A stretch of DNA of 64,000 nucleotides from Diorhabda sublineata. Its lineage: Eukaryota; Arthropoda; Insecta; Coleoptera; Chrysomelidae. Location of the stretch: NCBI RefSeq assembly GCF_026230105.1, contig NC_079476.1, positions 28,138,559 to 28,202,558 of the forward strand, written 5' to 3'. The notes under the pieces are model-generated. The model was given only the letters and a program-made list of their open reading frames with translations, searched no databases and had not been told where the DNA came from. Shown here one piece after another: positions 1 through 11,825 of this stretch. How positions within the stretch are numbered: position 1 is the first letter of the stretch; each line of letters opens with the position of its first letter. The position numbers and the translations under genes are program-made.

Positions 1-1700
1 GCAGCTCAAATACTTTCTTCGTAAGCCTGCTAAAATGTTTTGTAAAATAAGTAATCTGAATCAAATATCATAATAACAAAATTTTATTAATCACAACTGA
101 ATATCAATAGTCTACCATTCTCCAATTGCAAGTTTTAGAGTTTCTGTAATAATGGGTGATATTCAAAGTAAACTGTTTATTAGTCCTATACACAGTGGTA
201 TTTTATTTTTGAAGGTTGTCTTATCTTCCTTTGGATAGGGTTTTGAGCATATTGCACCATTCTATACCTAAGCTGCTGTTTTGACTAGAAGCACGAGGTC
301 TTCAAGTTTCAAATATATACCCTCTTCGCATTTTTTATTAGTTTAGTCGATTTATTGTTGTTTGGCTAGCATTTTAATCATTGGATCCTCATAATTTCAA
401 ATTTTTACATTTTAAAGGCCGTCATTTGTTTACTAATGAAGGGAAATATTACTTATCAGCGGCTTTCATAGCCACTAGAACAAACGTCAAATCAAATAAA
501 AAATTCTAAGCTTCTTCTCGAAACTTGTATCTCATTAGTTAAGTTTGATATTTTTTATATTAACACTCACAAATTTTGAGCCAAGACTACGATTTTCTTA
601 AAAAATTGTTCCTATTTAGTCATTAATGTTGTGCTGTAGTTACTTCTGTATTACAGTCACTATACCAAAGATATTAATTCATCCATTCTTTAGGTTATTT
701 CGATTCCATATTTGAATAGTAGAATATGATGATTGAATTCTCTTTGTCTAACTGACAACTTTTATGGATCGCTGCATGTCTGCATCATCAACGACGGCTT
801 GATCAAGTTACACAACTGTCTCTAGATAAGTTTCCTGATCTTATCTCTGGCATAGGGAAATCCAAAGTTGCTTTCACTATATGATTGTAATCATTTTGTT
901 TTATCTCAATAAATTGCTCAACTCTACTGTTACCAAAAATTTATTATTGAAACACGCGTCGACAGTATAATTGTGAATATTAGTGTAGTGGTAGTGTTCT
1001 CAATAATTATCAAAATGTATGAACAATACTTTTTAATCTTATTTCCATTTCAGTTCTGTTCACTGAGTCATTGAAACTTTTCAAGTTTAGTTAACTCAGC
1101 TTTTATAATACTGCGTGTGCGACGTTATTCTGATATTTTAGTTTCAGTTCATGATTCATGATTAACCCAGATTGAAATATGAGGACCGTGAAAATAAGAA
1201 TAAGATAATAAGAAATAAGAACTTATCTCTATGATTTCCAAACGCGTTGTGTTCTCGTGTAGCTTGGCAAGGTGAGAAATCGGCTTGCTCGATATGGGTT
1301 TCTTCATTTCAAAAATGGTGAACTTACAAATTCAAATTTTTGCTGATACAGATATTTTTTAAAGATGCCTCAATAAGTTACTTCAGATAATGATTTTGGT
1401 TTCCAGAACAAATTGTTCTCTTCCTAAGTCCATTTGTAAATTCACATCGCTGTCCCGGAATAAAATGTACCATTTTAAAATCGATTCATATTTGCCAGTT
1501 ATGTTCCCGGTACTTATTTGATTTGATTTGATATATCAAGATGGATTCATTGCGATCATTTCAATTTCTTTATTTCATAAGAAGTTTGATAGATCAGGTA
1601 ATTAGATTCCTCACAAAAATGAGGAGGTGAAATCTCCGGCTACTAGTCGCGATGAAATTTTGGTCAAAATCGGGTGATTTTTGGAACCGAGTAAGTTTTT
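1..1700. other. AT-rich stretch, no gene seen
   Basis: No reading frame with recognisable protein similarity on either strand. It holds one copy (about 931-1000) of a three-copy repeat family described separately. The rest is low-GC DNA with A/T homopolymer runs. Confidence 0.6.
931..1000 (+). repeat. Copy 1 of a dispersed repeat (CGCGTC family)
   Basis: Shares the core ATTGAAACACGCGTC and a following stretch resembling GTGAATATTAGTGTAGTGG with copies near 27517-27575 and 37834-37930, all in the same orientation. Compared with the other two, this copy has lost one base inside CGCGTCAGACAG. The arrangement GAAA followed by a GC-rich tract ending in GTC resembles terminal repeats of Penelope-like elements, but no coding part lies next to it. 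Family assignment is inference. Confidence 0.55.
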
Positions 1701-1706
1701 TGTGGT

Positions 1707-2260
1707 TGTAAAATGTTGAAGGAAGGCTGTAAAAGTGAGGAAAGTAAAGCGCGAGGAGGAAGGTTGATGAAGGTGCGAACTAACACGAACGCCCAGCATA
1801 TAATCGCCCTAATCCAACATAATCGTTTATTAAGGTTGGCAGAATTGAAAATAAACTCTTACGTAGATTTTAATTCGGGATTTTGCGATGAGAAAGCTAT
1901 CTGCGTCATTGGTTCCAAAAAACGTTTTAGTAGAACAATAATAACATCGCATATCCGAACGTCAACCAAAAAAGTTGTAATGCTAATGTGGAATGTGAAA
2001 ACGGTGCTCATCTGCTTCGTTGACAATTGCGGGGCAATCTAAAGGAAGTTGTCCCACCTAGACAACAGGTGAATATCAAGTTTCTATTTCAAAGTACTTG
2101 GTAGACATCTGAAAAGCGTCAACAGAGTGCGCTCAGATATCACAGATTGGGGATACATCGCGACAATTCACCCTGCGACTGCGGGTTGAGCGTATCCCAT
2201 TTTTTAGTTCTCCGAAAGACGCCAATATTATCACAGACACTCTATCCGTCGATTCTATTG
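1707..2260 (+). pseudogene. mariner-type transposase relic
   Basis: The reading frame from 1713 starts like the mariner N-terminal helix-turn-helix region (FKEG-like start, then an ENVQHIRALIQ-like stretch ending AELKIN). After an internally deleted middle it resumes with the block VKTVLICFVDNCGAI, matching the mariner segment around the second strand of the catalytic core. A frameshift near 2040 moves the match to KEVVPPRQQVN. That same frame, after an in-frame stop near 2105, reads HRDNSPCDCGLSVSHFL at about 2159, the decayed HDNAPAH block that holds the second catalytic aspartate. It stops near LYPS, before the C-terminus. In mariners this protein cuts and pastes the element at TA sites. 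This copy lacks the first catalytic segment and cannot be functional. I saw no clear terminal inverted repeats. The family call is firm; the subfamily is not. Confidence 0.8.
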
Positions 2261-5200
2261 CATTAATTAAAAAATTAAAAATTAAAAAATGACGTAAAAA
2301 GAAAGCATTTTAAATTAATTGACATGATTGTGTGCTGACGGAAGTCATAGTCGAAGATTTCTTGGAACTGCTAAGCCGCCTGAAAAAATCGCTGAAACTG
2401 GAAAGGTACGGAGTGGATCTGTCTCAATAGTTAATTCTATGACTATATATAAACGAACTATAAATAACACTTATCAAATTGATTTCCAGTTTCCCTCAGA
2501 TTATAAATTTTTACAAGATCAGTTGACAAAATCTGAGTATAATGTTTTTTTCTGGAAATTTTCATTAAAATCATCATTTCTGGAAATTAAATTGAAGCAC
2601 ATTAAAATTGAATTTTCAATATTCATTGAGATATTCCGTGGTGAAAGAAAAGTAATTTCTGGAGTTAATTTGAAATGCGGGCCGCAAATTTGGTTTGTTA
2701 GCTATAAGACTCCCATTTTCTTCAACATTCATGTACGCAAATGTTTAAGTTCATACGTAAACATTTAGATTAATATTTCAGAAAGCTCGAAAGCTCCTAC
2801 ATCTACAAGAATTAATTCATCACTCTATGCACACTTATTCAAAACATTCAAATTGATGTAAATTTACAAAGCAACATTTCAAACATCATGAGCTCAATTT
2901 CGATAACGAGAATATTAAGTTAATAATTGAAGATGTTAAGAATTCATTTCGTACAGGAGGATTCCTCTCTAAATATCGGAAGGATAATGAATCTTGGAAG
3001 GATGAACAAATCATTTTATATTCAATAAACTTTTGTTCATTTGAGTTGTAGTTTCCAGTATGTTCAATTGAGAGACATGAGATATTTCAGAACGTAACGT
3101 GCAGAAAAGACACTGAAACGAAAATAATAAAAATGTTTTCTGTAGGAAACTTGAGTTTGTCAACAATGGCATATTTGTTTCTATTATAGTGGTTTGAAAC
3201 AAATGGCTTCAAGAGAATAAATTTTTTTAGGTATAAAATATATATTTTCAGAAATTCTCTGACTCGCCGATTACTACTTCTATTCTTGATCTTATATATA
3301 CAACGTTAATTTATACAGTGTGTTCAGTCTTTATAAACCCAAAATTAAATTCTCCAATAATTTATTAGATCCCTCGTTACCTAATCGATAATCCCAAACA
3401 ATCAATTCCGTTTTTTGAATATATCGTATACATTATGTTTTATATAATGAAATGTATAATAATTTCATAGAAGAAAAATTGCATATTGAAATAGAACAAA
3501 AACACAAATAGACATATATTTAGAGAAAGATATCCTGATTAATAATTCTGTCGGTGTGGTTTATTGACAGAAAAATCTCGATTGGACTTCTTCTTAAGTA
3601 CCCAATTCTTTCCCATGAAGTTTTACAAGATCTTTACAAGTATAGTCAGATAGTGCAACATTCAGCTATACGGTGGGTAATTGTCTCAAATAAATTCAGT
3701 AAATTTTTGGCGTTTTTTGCGCCTGTTTTATCAACAAAATCCGGGCACTACTTTTTTATTCGTTAAGTTTAGTATTCGTAGTTCCCCCAAACATATAGAA
3801 TCTCACGTGCTACGATTCCGAATTTTGCAGTCCGTGGTCACTACGCTACGTTTTAACTAAGATTGTTTGTGTTATTGTGTGATATTTGGCAAAATCAGAT
3901 TGACGTATAATGAAGTTAATACGTACCATCAATATGTAACATTAATTTATTTGTTTTAATACCCAAATTTCATGAAAATAGAGTAAAATTACAAATAAAT
4001 TATATAGACACGAGAGCCACTCTGTATGTTTTGAGATGCCACGAAACTAGAGGTATTAGTAGACTAAACACTCAAATTTTGTATGCCACCACCCATAAGT
4101 GGTAAGCTCTGCCCGCATTTAAGTAGGATTCGTACAAAAATTTTGTTGTTCAAATTATTAACTGAACATCTAAGTCTTGAATGGCTGCGACTAGCAGTCG
4201 ATCATTAAATTCCTTCGCGATTAACTGTACTTTGCTGCTGTAGCGAATTTAAAATAGACGTAGGTATAATGCTTGGTAACTATGCACGTACTGGTAAGCC
4301 AAAAAGCAAAGATCTTTCGTACAGGATTAGTAGGAGCAATTTCGTACAGGAGACTGGTACATTACAAAATTTTGCAGTTCTTAAGTGAGTCGATTTTCTT
4401 TTAATATTGTATCAGTGCACAGCATACAGTAAAATGTTTACATAAATATAATGTACGAGTCATTGAACAATCACCCTACACATCTGATTTGGTGATTGTT
4501 GCTTATTATTTAACATACAGAAACATTTACGTGGTCAACATTTTACTACGAAAGATGACCAAAATTAGTCTAAACAAAGATAAAATAATTTTGCTACAAT
4601 GACTTTTATGTTTTTTGTGTTTCAAAATATATTACATCACCTATTTATCGATTCATATTACTCTAATTTATATTATTAGGAATTGAAAAATTTTTGTTCC
4701 AATAAACTACAAATGAATAAAGTACAATCAATACCTATCAATATCCTTTATAAGAAATAACTCAATATAGCCCAATTAAATTATTTGTCGAATGTTCATT
4801 TTAGAGAAAAATGAAGAAAACTACCAAAACAAATTATTTCCCAACAAGTAAACATGCACTTAATGATTGGTTGCGTTGGAAACATGCAATTTCCTTTCAT
4901 CTGCAATTAAAGAGAAAAAATTGAATTTCTTTCAGTGCTGCAGTTGAATAGTTTTGTTGATAATTAATTCATAAATAACTACATCATTGACATTGTTTCT
5001 TTTGAATCGAATCTATTAGTGACTTCTCCGATTTTAATACGATTGTTTTTATTTCGATTGTTACTTAGAGTTCCGTCCTTAGTTGATAATTTATTATTTT
5101 TTTACTTAGATTTCTATAGTAATTGTTTTAATGTTTATTTCAAGCTGTAGGATGTGATCAACAATTTGGTTGTTCCTATTGTTCTTTAAATTTCTATACT

Positions 5201-7320
5201 GCGTTAGTATGCATATTTTACTTTTATTATCATTATTATGAATTCAATATTTCAGTAACGTTGACTCTATTATGTGAAAACTTTCAAATCATACTCAATT
5301 TATACTTTTTTAACCCTTTTAGATATTTGAGCTTTTTATAATTGAGGCAAACCAGTTGGCAATTATGGAAAAAAGTAATGATTCAATCTTTTTGTAAATG
5401 AGATCGCGAACTTGGATCCAGTTTTGTCGACTTATTCGTTTCTCCTGAGCTTTTGAACTCATTTACATTTAGATCAGGAAAGATAAATGAATAATGCATT
5501 AAACAGATTGAGAGGGATATAAATATGTCTAGCTCAAGAATTGTAAATTGAATGTATCCTACCTCAGGTAAACTATGATTAGTCTGGAAGCGACAATTCC
5601 GTTGTAGTTCTCATCCTTTTTTCATTGTGAATCGATTCAAATAAGTCAATTATTAGAATTGGATATTTACAAACTATAACTTCTTCGAATATATAAGTTT
5701 GCAACTAACTTTACTTGAGATCGCATTATATACAGGTGGGATAAACTATTAACTTAGAATAATCCTTATCGAATTATTAACCAACGCCGTATCTACTTTA
5801 CTTAATATGTCTTATGCCTTTATCGGATTTTGTACAATGCATTAACATTTATTCTTATTTGAAGGTAAGAAGTATTCAATTGAGGACAAGGTATATAATA
5901 ATAAAAAATAGTGATGTGGAAAAGTTTCAAATTTCAAGAACAATATCAAACACGTTCGTAGGAAGCATTTACCAGAAGCTTTACAAATGCGAGATAAAAA
6001 ACAAAAGTATTTCAGTATTGGATTTTTTTTTTCATGTCAACGTCAAAACGAACTAACAACTTTCTTCTTTATTATGACAACGTACCATGCCACAGTCTCT
6101 TCTAGTTCATGACTATTAGGAGACTATATTTCTTGATTTATACCCAAATCAACCTTACTTACTAGGCATAGCCTTTTTAGTTTTTGTGAATAATAAATGC
6201 GTTCAAAGGGAAACGCTATTATCGATATTCTGAGGATTACGACATACTACGACTTCATTCCGGAAGATGCCTTCTTCAAGTGTTATTTTCATATGGAGAC
6301 AGCTGTTGGGATAGTAGCTTCATTTTAATGACAATTCTCATGATTACCACACTTTATTTAATTTACTCTGTCAGATTACCTTTTTTGTGTTCAGATGAAT
6401 CTAATCAATTTTTTGACTCGAAATTTCGCATTCTTTCTTATTTTTGTCATTGGAAAAGATAGTTAAATATTCAATAACTTCGCGTGAAATCACTGTCTTA
6501 ATTTTCATAATATAAAACAGAATGTTCTATTTTGTATTTTTGTCATTATATAATATTATTTTTAATTGGATTTTCTTGATTCTACAAGTTTCATAACAGA
6601 TGAGATGCCAATAATTCCATTTTTAATTTTTTGCTGCAGTTTTTATTCTAAAAATGCGGCTTTTACGAAACACCTATTTGATCAAATTGATCCAAAATGT
6701 TGAGAAAAAGATTATATATCAGAATACATATTTGAGAGAGTTTTAAAATGTCACTTTTTAAGAGATACGTCTGAATAGAAATACATAAACATAGATTTCC
6801 ATCTCAAAATCAACCCATCCAGGCTGAAAGACTTAATTTTGCCAAAAGACATGGGATTTTGGAGATTAAGAGTATTCACATCTATTGTCTCTGAAAACAT
6901 CCTTTTAATGAACTAGTAGTTATTAAATATATACATAAGGTTGGATGCTTTTCAGATTAGATCTCCCGCTAGTTGGAATAGAAAAACAAAATCAGATGTA
7001 GCTGTAAGACAACGTCATGAAATGTGCTAGAAAACGAATATTCATCTAGCTAAATCTACAATAATAAATTGAATGATGTTCAGTTCATGTATCGCCATAA
7101 TCAATCTTGTTGTACTAAATCATAATTAATACCTTAACGGTAAATATTTTAAATCCCTAATGATATTAGTATTAACGTTAACATTACACAAGAATGTTAT
7201 ACATTTTATCTTATATTAAGGAAAAAAATTATAGTGTTTGCGCATAATGGATCCAAAAACTACGTACTCGTGTCGAAATAATCCTTTTAGGAACAGATTT
7301 TCCGAAACACCACGCCAAGT
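2261..7320. other. Long AT-rich stretch without a recognised gene
   Basis: No homology could be recognised. The only notable frame is 2328-2768 (+), 146 codons starting MCADGSHSRR, right after the mariner relic. It is long for DNA this AT-rich but matches no family I know, and it has no signal peptide or clear domain. A short word TTTCGTACAGGA occurs near 4316 and 4337 and a similar one near 2950. No RNA genes or LTRs seen. Confidence 0.5.
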
Positions 7321-7353
7321 CATCATAAACTTTAGTGGTACGAAAGACAAAGC
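7321..7353. repeat. Dispersed repeat, copy A
   Basis: The stretch beginning CATCATAAACTTTAGTGG is nearly identical over about 33 bases to 9358-9390, including the tail CGAAAGACAAAGC. Similarity continues a short way upstream (GAAACACCACGCC against GAAATACCGCGCC). Both copies are on the same strand, 2 kb apart. The source element is unknown. Confidence 0.75.
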
Positions 7354-7504
7354 TACGAAAATCCTTTGACGAATATTGCAAAACTTCAACCAAGTTTGAA
7401 ATCTTAACAGTTAGACAAGCCCGGTTTTATTAAATAAAATAAATCTGTTGTCGAGTTTGTAGTCAGTTTGTCTGTATGTTTGGTTCAATTAAATCTATTA
7501 CGGT

Positions 7505-7537
7505 AATTATATTTTCGATGGCCGATAATATGTTTTT
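7505..7537. repeat. Local duplication, left copy
   Basis: AATTATATTTTCGATGGCC and the following ATAATATGTTTTT recur at 7799-7839, where about 8 extra bases (CGAAAATG-like) lie inside. The left copy lies within a 67-codon minus-strand frame (7463-7666) of unknown meaning. Confidence 0.7.
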
Positions 7538-7798
7538 CTCTTGAATGCATTCCAATACATAGTTGTTAATATCTTGATCATTATAGATCGAATACGTGTC
7601 TATCAGTTTAGAGTTTTTTAAGTTTAATTTACAAAATTTATTTAGTAAATTATCTAAATCGTTCATATACTTAATTGAATCAAAATCAATAAATTATCTC
7701 TTCCTTCCTATCTAGTGCTGCTGTACTGAAGTACGTAGTCGGAACTTTTTCGCACTATGCGTGACATTCACGACCGCACTAATCCGAATGACTGCGCC

Positions 7799-7839
7799 AA
7801 TTATATTTTCCGAAAATGGATGGCCGAAAATATGTTTTT
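7799..7839. repeat. Local duplication, right copy
   Basis: Partner of 7505-7537, same orientation. The two copies bracket about 260 bases, including a GC-richer segment near 7695-7798. This could be an insertion with a flanking duplication or a tandem duplication. The sequence alone does not decide. Confidence 0.7.
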
Positions 7840-9590
7840 AAAACATTTATTAAACTCAAAAATACAATAATTTTATAGAGTTGAATGAACAAATTTAATT
7901 TCACAAGCGAATTAACTATATTAATTGAATAAACTAAATTCATTAAAAAGTTATTTACAACATTCGTATTTATAATAAAATAAATGCTGACAAAGTGTGT
8001 ATGATATTTTATCCTATTGCTTTTTAATTATTACATAAATAGATTATTTGGTGTTAATCATCCATGATTCGTATTTCATTTGTAAATGTTCAATTTTTCA
8101 CAAGGTTTCAATTATTTTCAAGATATTTTATTATGTGTCGTGTGATTTTTGTGTATGAGTTTGCTTTATTCAATTTTATCATTAGATTTGACAACGATTT
8201 GATTTGAGATATTGCCACAAAATTTTCCATTCCGCTTTAATTGGAGCGTAGAACCATAATAATTAAAGGTTGTTTTTGAACAAAATTTATCGAAACAAAT
8301 TGGACTAAAAAAATCTAGCAGTTCTACTGATCTATATATCTGAAAGTAATTGAAGCTTAATTTTTCTAATAGTTTTGTAATACGTTCCATGAAATTGTGC
8401 AAAACGAATTTCTACATATTACTAAAGAAAGAACAAATCTAACTATCATTTAACAGCGTAATGACATTTTCTGAAGAATATAATTCAGAGAATGGTGTCT
8501 CTAGTTCTAGTAATCGAGTTCATTTATTATCAAATATAAGTATGAAAAAAGTATATTGAATTAAATGATTTATCCAATGTATATAATAATCTGAAATTAG
8601 TAAATAATTTATTTATCAACAGGTGGATACTCAATATTCTAAATTTATTTCACACATTACTCATTACAAGTTTGGCTTTAAATTGAAGCTACTATATTGC
8701 ACGTGCTGCCCTCATACTGCATATGAGACGATATTTATTATATCTCTAAGGGCGCATCTCGAGACCAGTAGACGGTTTCTAACGGCAACTAAGGGATACC
8801 TTGATACCCTGCTTATACCGAAACTACCCAAGATTACAGTTTTTTAAAGCAAAAACAAACTTTCTTAACAAACCAATGAATTAACTATCAAGTATTCGAG
8901 ATATGAAAAATAACGATATATTGAGATGTAGATTCCTTTGTAATTATGAATTGATATTTTCATATAGTTGCTACAGATAAATCTTATTCTCCATTGCAGT
9001 GTGTTCCATGTTGGATTTGTGGTGATAATAAAATGATGATAATAATGATCAAATTCTACAGGTTTCATATAACCATCACATATTAGTTGGAGGAAGAATG
9101 GGTTCAATTGAAAGTGATTATCACTACCTGTAAAGATTCAGATTTGGAAAGATAGCTTCAATTTAAAACATACTAGCACTACTCTTCATCTATCGATATG
9201 AAGCTGTATCGTGGAATATGAAAATATCAAAAAAATATTTGATTTGTTCGAAATGAGGTGCTAGAGGTGTACGCAAAAATTTCATGGACAGTGCACATAT
9301 CTAACGAATGAATTCTTAGAAATATGAATATTCGTAATGAACGGAAATACCGCGCCTCATCATAAACTTTTGTGGTGCGAAAGACAAAGCCCGCGAAAGA
9401 CAAACAATCTCTGAAATTTATTAAGTTCATTCATTTGTAAAATTTATCTTATGTTATTGTTGTGAATAAAGTTTTTAAAAATAAATTTTCGAAAGTTAAA
9501 TATATAATTTGTAAGCTTGTAAGTGAAAACTGCCAGAAAGAGATATATTTTATATGAATACAACGTTTCCACACAATTTTTTAGATAAAA
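7840..9590. other. AT-rich stretch, no recognised gene
   Basis: Contains short open frames on both strands (for example 8166-8402 minus, 78 codons; 8623-8847 plus, 74 codons). None resembles a known protein. It also carries copy B of the dispersed repeat at 9358-9390. Confidence 0.5.
9358..9390. repeat. Dispersed repeat, copy B
   Basis: Second copy of the 7321-7353 repeat, with T for A and G for A at two sites within the shared 33 bases. Downstream similarity fades within about 15 bases. Confidence 0.75.
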
Positions 9591-9591
9591 T

Positions 9592-9960
9592 ACGAGGGTT
9601 GCTATTCAAGTTTTGAGATAAATAAATGAAAAGAAATATTAATAATTGGATAGGATTTTATTGTTTTTCAAAATATTCTCCATTGTGATCAAAACACTTT
9701 TGCATGCTTTTGAACCAATTGTCGAAGCGTTTTTTCAATTCCCATTGAAGAACTTCCAAAACATGCGGTTTGAACGCATCAACCGCTTCTTCAGGTGTAG
9801 AAAAGCGTGTAGAAAAATGTTTCAAGTTTTTGTAAACAACTCAAATAGCACTCCTATGACAACATGGTCTGAGTATGTTCACAATTAATAATGTCAAACT
9901 TTATAATGGCAAAGTCAGATATGACTTATTCACATCATTGTTGCCATATCTCAAAATTTA
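9592..9960 (-). mobile_element. Internally deleted mariner element (MITE-like)
   Basis: The left end begins CGAGGGTTGCTATTCAAG then TTTTGAGATA. The right end, read on the other strand, has TTTTGAGATATGGCAAC. These are decayed halves of the inverted ends of a common insect mariner group. Between them, on the minus strand (about 9646-9795), lies only the transposase C-terminus: RFSTPEEAVDAFKPHVLEV, then a stretch with DNWFKSMQKC, ending GEYFEKQ and a stop. The catalytic domain is gone, so the copy would have depended on a transposase made elsewhere. The outer right end is degraded, so its exact limit is uncertain. Adjacent TA target duplications could not be fixed. Confidence 0.8.
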
Positions 9961-10814
9961 TTTATTATTTTTCCTATGCTACCAAGTATAAACAGTAGAT
10001 TAAAGAAAGTAACACGTTTCATTTTTGTCTAAAAGAGATATATTTTTATATTTCTAAGATGCAGATATACGTTATTTTTCAGCCCCTCCACTTCCACTTC
10101 CCTGATACTTTATTTTTAAATAGGGAATATATCATGTATGGCACATCATCAGAAAGACATTAGGATGAAATATTCATACATATTATCATCAACGATTTTT
10201 TTCGGCGTTTGAGGTCTTGCAAACGAAGTCTGAATAAAATCCAAAATCAATTAGAAAAAACTCTGCAGAACAGCTTAAAGTAGGTAACAAAAAATTAAAC
10301 CTATAAGAAGTTTTGACTCACACATTATCAACTGATATTGAATTGAGATCAAAAGATGTTTTCAAAACATTTCAGGGATTATTTTCATAGTTCTTTCCAA
10401 AATCTAGGTTATTCTTACAGATCATTTTATGAAACCTCTCCTTATAATTAATTACATAAGAGAACGTAGCAAATTCTATGCGCCCCGCACACAAAAGCCT
10501 ATCTCGGCTAAATAGTTGAGAAGACTTGAATAAACGTAAGATATTTTGCATATGGTTGCATTTTATGCATCACTCCCACTTGAAAATCTAAAACTCGATT
10601 TTGTCATGTTAAATCTTAGGTATAGGTTGTATAATATCTTCCTATAAAAGTTTGTATTAAAATCTACAAGAGTAATTTAAAGTTGTAGCACATAAAATTG
10701 AGCATTAGCTGCACTTGTTTCTACTACTTGCACTGCACTACGCGCGAGTTGATAGCGCAGCAAAACTAACCGGGGAATTTACTGATATATATCGTGGATC
10801 GTGTTTATTCTCAA
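9961..10814. other. AT-rich stretch, no gene seen
   Basis: No recognisable coding similarity on either strand. Composition rises slightly in GC near 10730-10790, just before the hAT relic, but no frame continues the match there. Confidence 0.5.
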
Positions 10815-11570
10815 CTTGTCTGCCAAATTGAGACTAAGCAAAAGTATTGGAGGTTACTCTTAATAGGAATTATTGCAGTAATGAAGTTTTTGGAAAGGGA
10901 GGTCTTGCGTTTCATGGCAGTGACAAAATTGTTAGTTCACCTCACAATGGAAATTATTCAGGCTTGTTAGAATTAATAGCCCAATTTGACGCATCAGTGG
11001 CTCAACATATTCAAAGTAATGCTAATAACGGAAAGGGGCATATGTCATATTTCTAAAAAACAACTTGTGAGGAGTTTATTCATCCAATTGCATCAAGCAT
11101 ACTGGATCAAATTATAAGCGAAATTAAGGGATAATACTTGTTTTTATTAAATTCTACTGCAGATAAATCGCTTGTAGATCAACTGACTTTGATAGTTCAC
11201 TATGTTCTGCCATCTGGACCAGTGGAGCAATTTGTTAGCTCTTGGACATGGAAGGTCATTCTGCTGAACAACTCGCTCAAAGTTCACTAGATTTCTTAAG
11301 TGAGTATGGCAATGATATCAAATTTGACACTAGGTAGTCAGCCTGAGCTGATGCTAACAAGGCACTTCAATGCGGTTTTGTCACTATTTATCAAGTTTTG
11401 GAAAATATTCTCAATAACGTGCATCAAAAAGCAGAGTGCCGTTTCAACGATGAATAAGTTAGAAACAAAAATAATCATAGTAACGTGGAACGGAATCCTA
11501 GAACGCTTGCAAGCGAGTAGTGCTTCGCTGCAGTTCAGCGTTATCCGCAGTTAGGTGCTGATGTTTGTTA
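10815..11570 (+). pseudogene. hAT-type transposase relic (ZMYM1/TTF-type group)
   Basis: Several frames together match the TTF-zinc-finger, ZMYM1-like branch of hAT transposases. In order: QIETKQKYW and a shifted IIAVMKFLE; GGLAFHGSDKIVSSPHNGNY with GLLELIAQFD in the open frame 10847-11056; then after a stop CEEFIHPIASSILDQIISEI; STADKSLVDQLTLIVHYVLP, which contains the first acidic residue of the RNase H-like fold; a shifted LDMEGHSAEQLAQ; and finally LETKIIIVTWNGILERLQAS of the helical insertion region. Several hundred bases of the catalytic middle are missing between about 11320 and 11340, and the C-terminal dimerisation domain is absent. At least two stops and three frameshifts rule out function. 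The family is clear from the order of blocks. The piggyBac relic begins about 260 bases downstream on the same strand. Confidence 0.85.
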
Positions 11571-11825
11571 GTTTAAATCTAGCAGACTATCAAAAAGTAC
11601 ATCTAATCATTTACGTATTATCCTTTGTTAGAGAAATTCTAACAACGCGACTAAATACGCCAGCGAAATATCGTGAAGTAAGTTGTGTTATTTTTTATAA
11701 CATTACTATTTACTTGAATACCTGAAGCAAAATGAGGGTTATGTGTATATTTTCTTCTGTAAGTGAAATGCAGTGTAGTCGAGCTTCATTTCCATATGTC
11801 TTCTTTACGTATGGATTTTGTTTTG

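Noticed and set aside
7463..8402. Two minus-strand frames (67 and 78 codons) as possible exons of one gene
   Set aside because: The first contains one copy of a local duplication, and neither has similarity or convincing splice borders.
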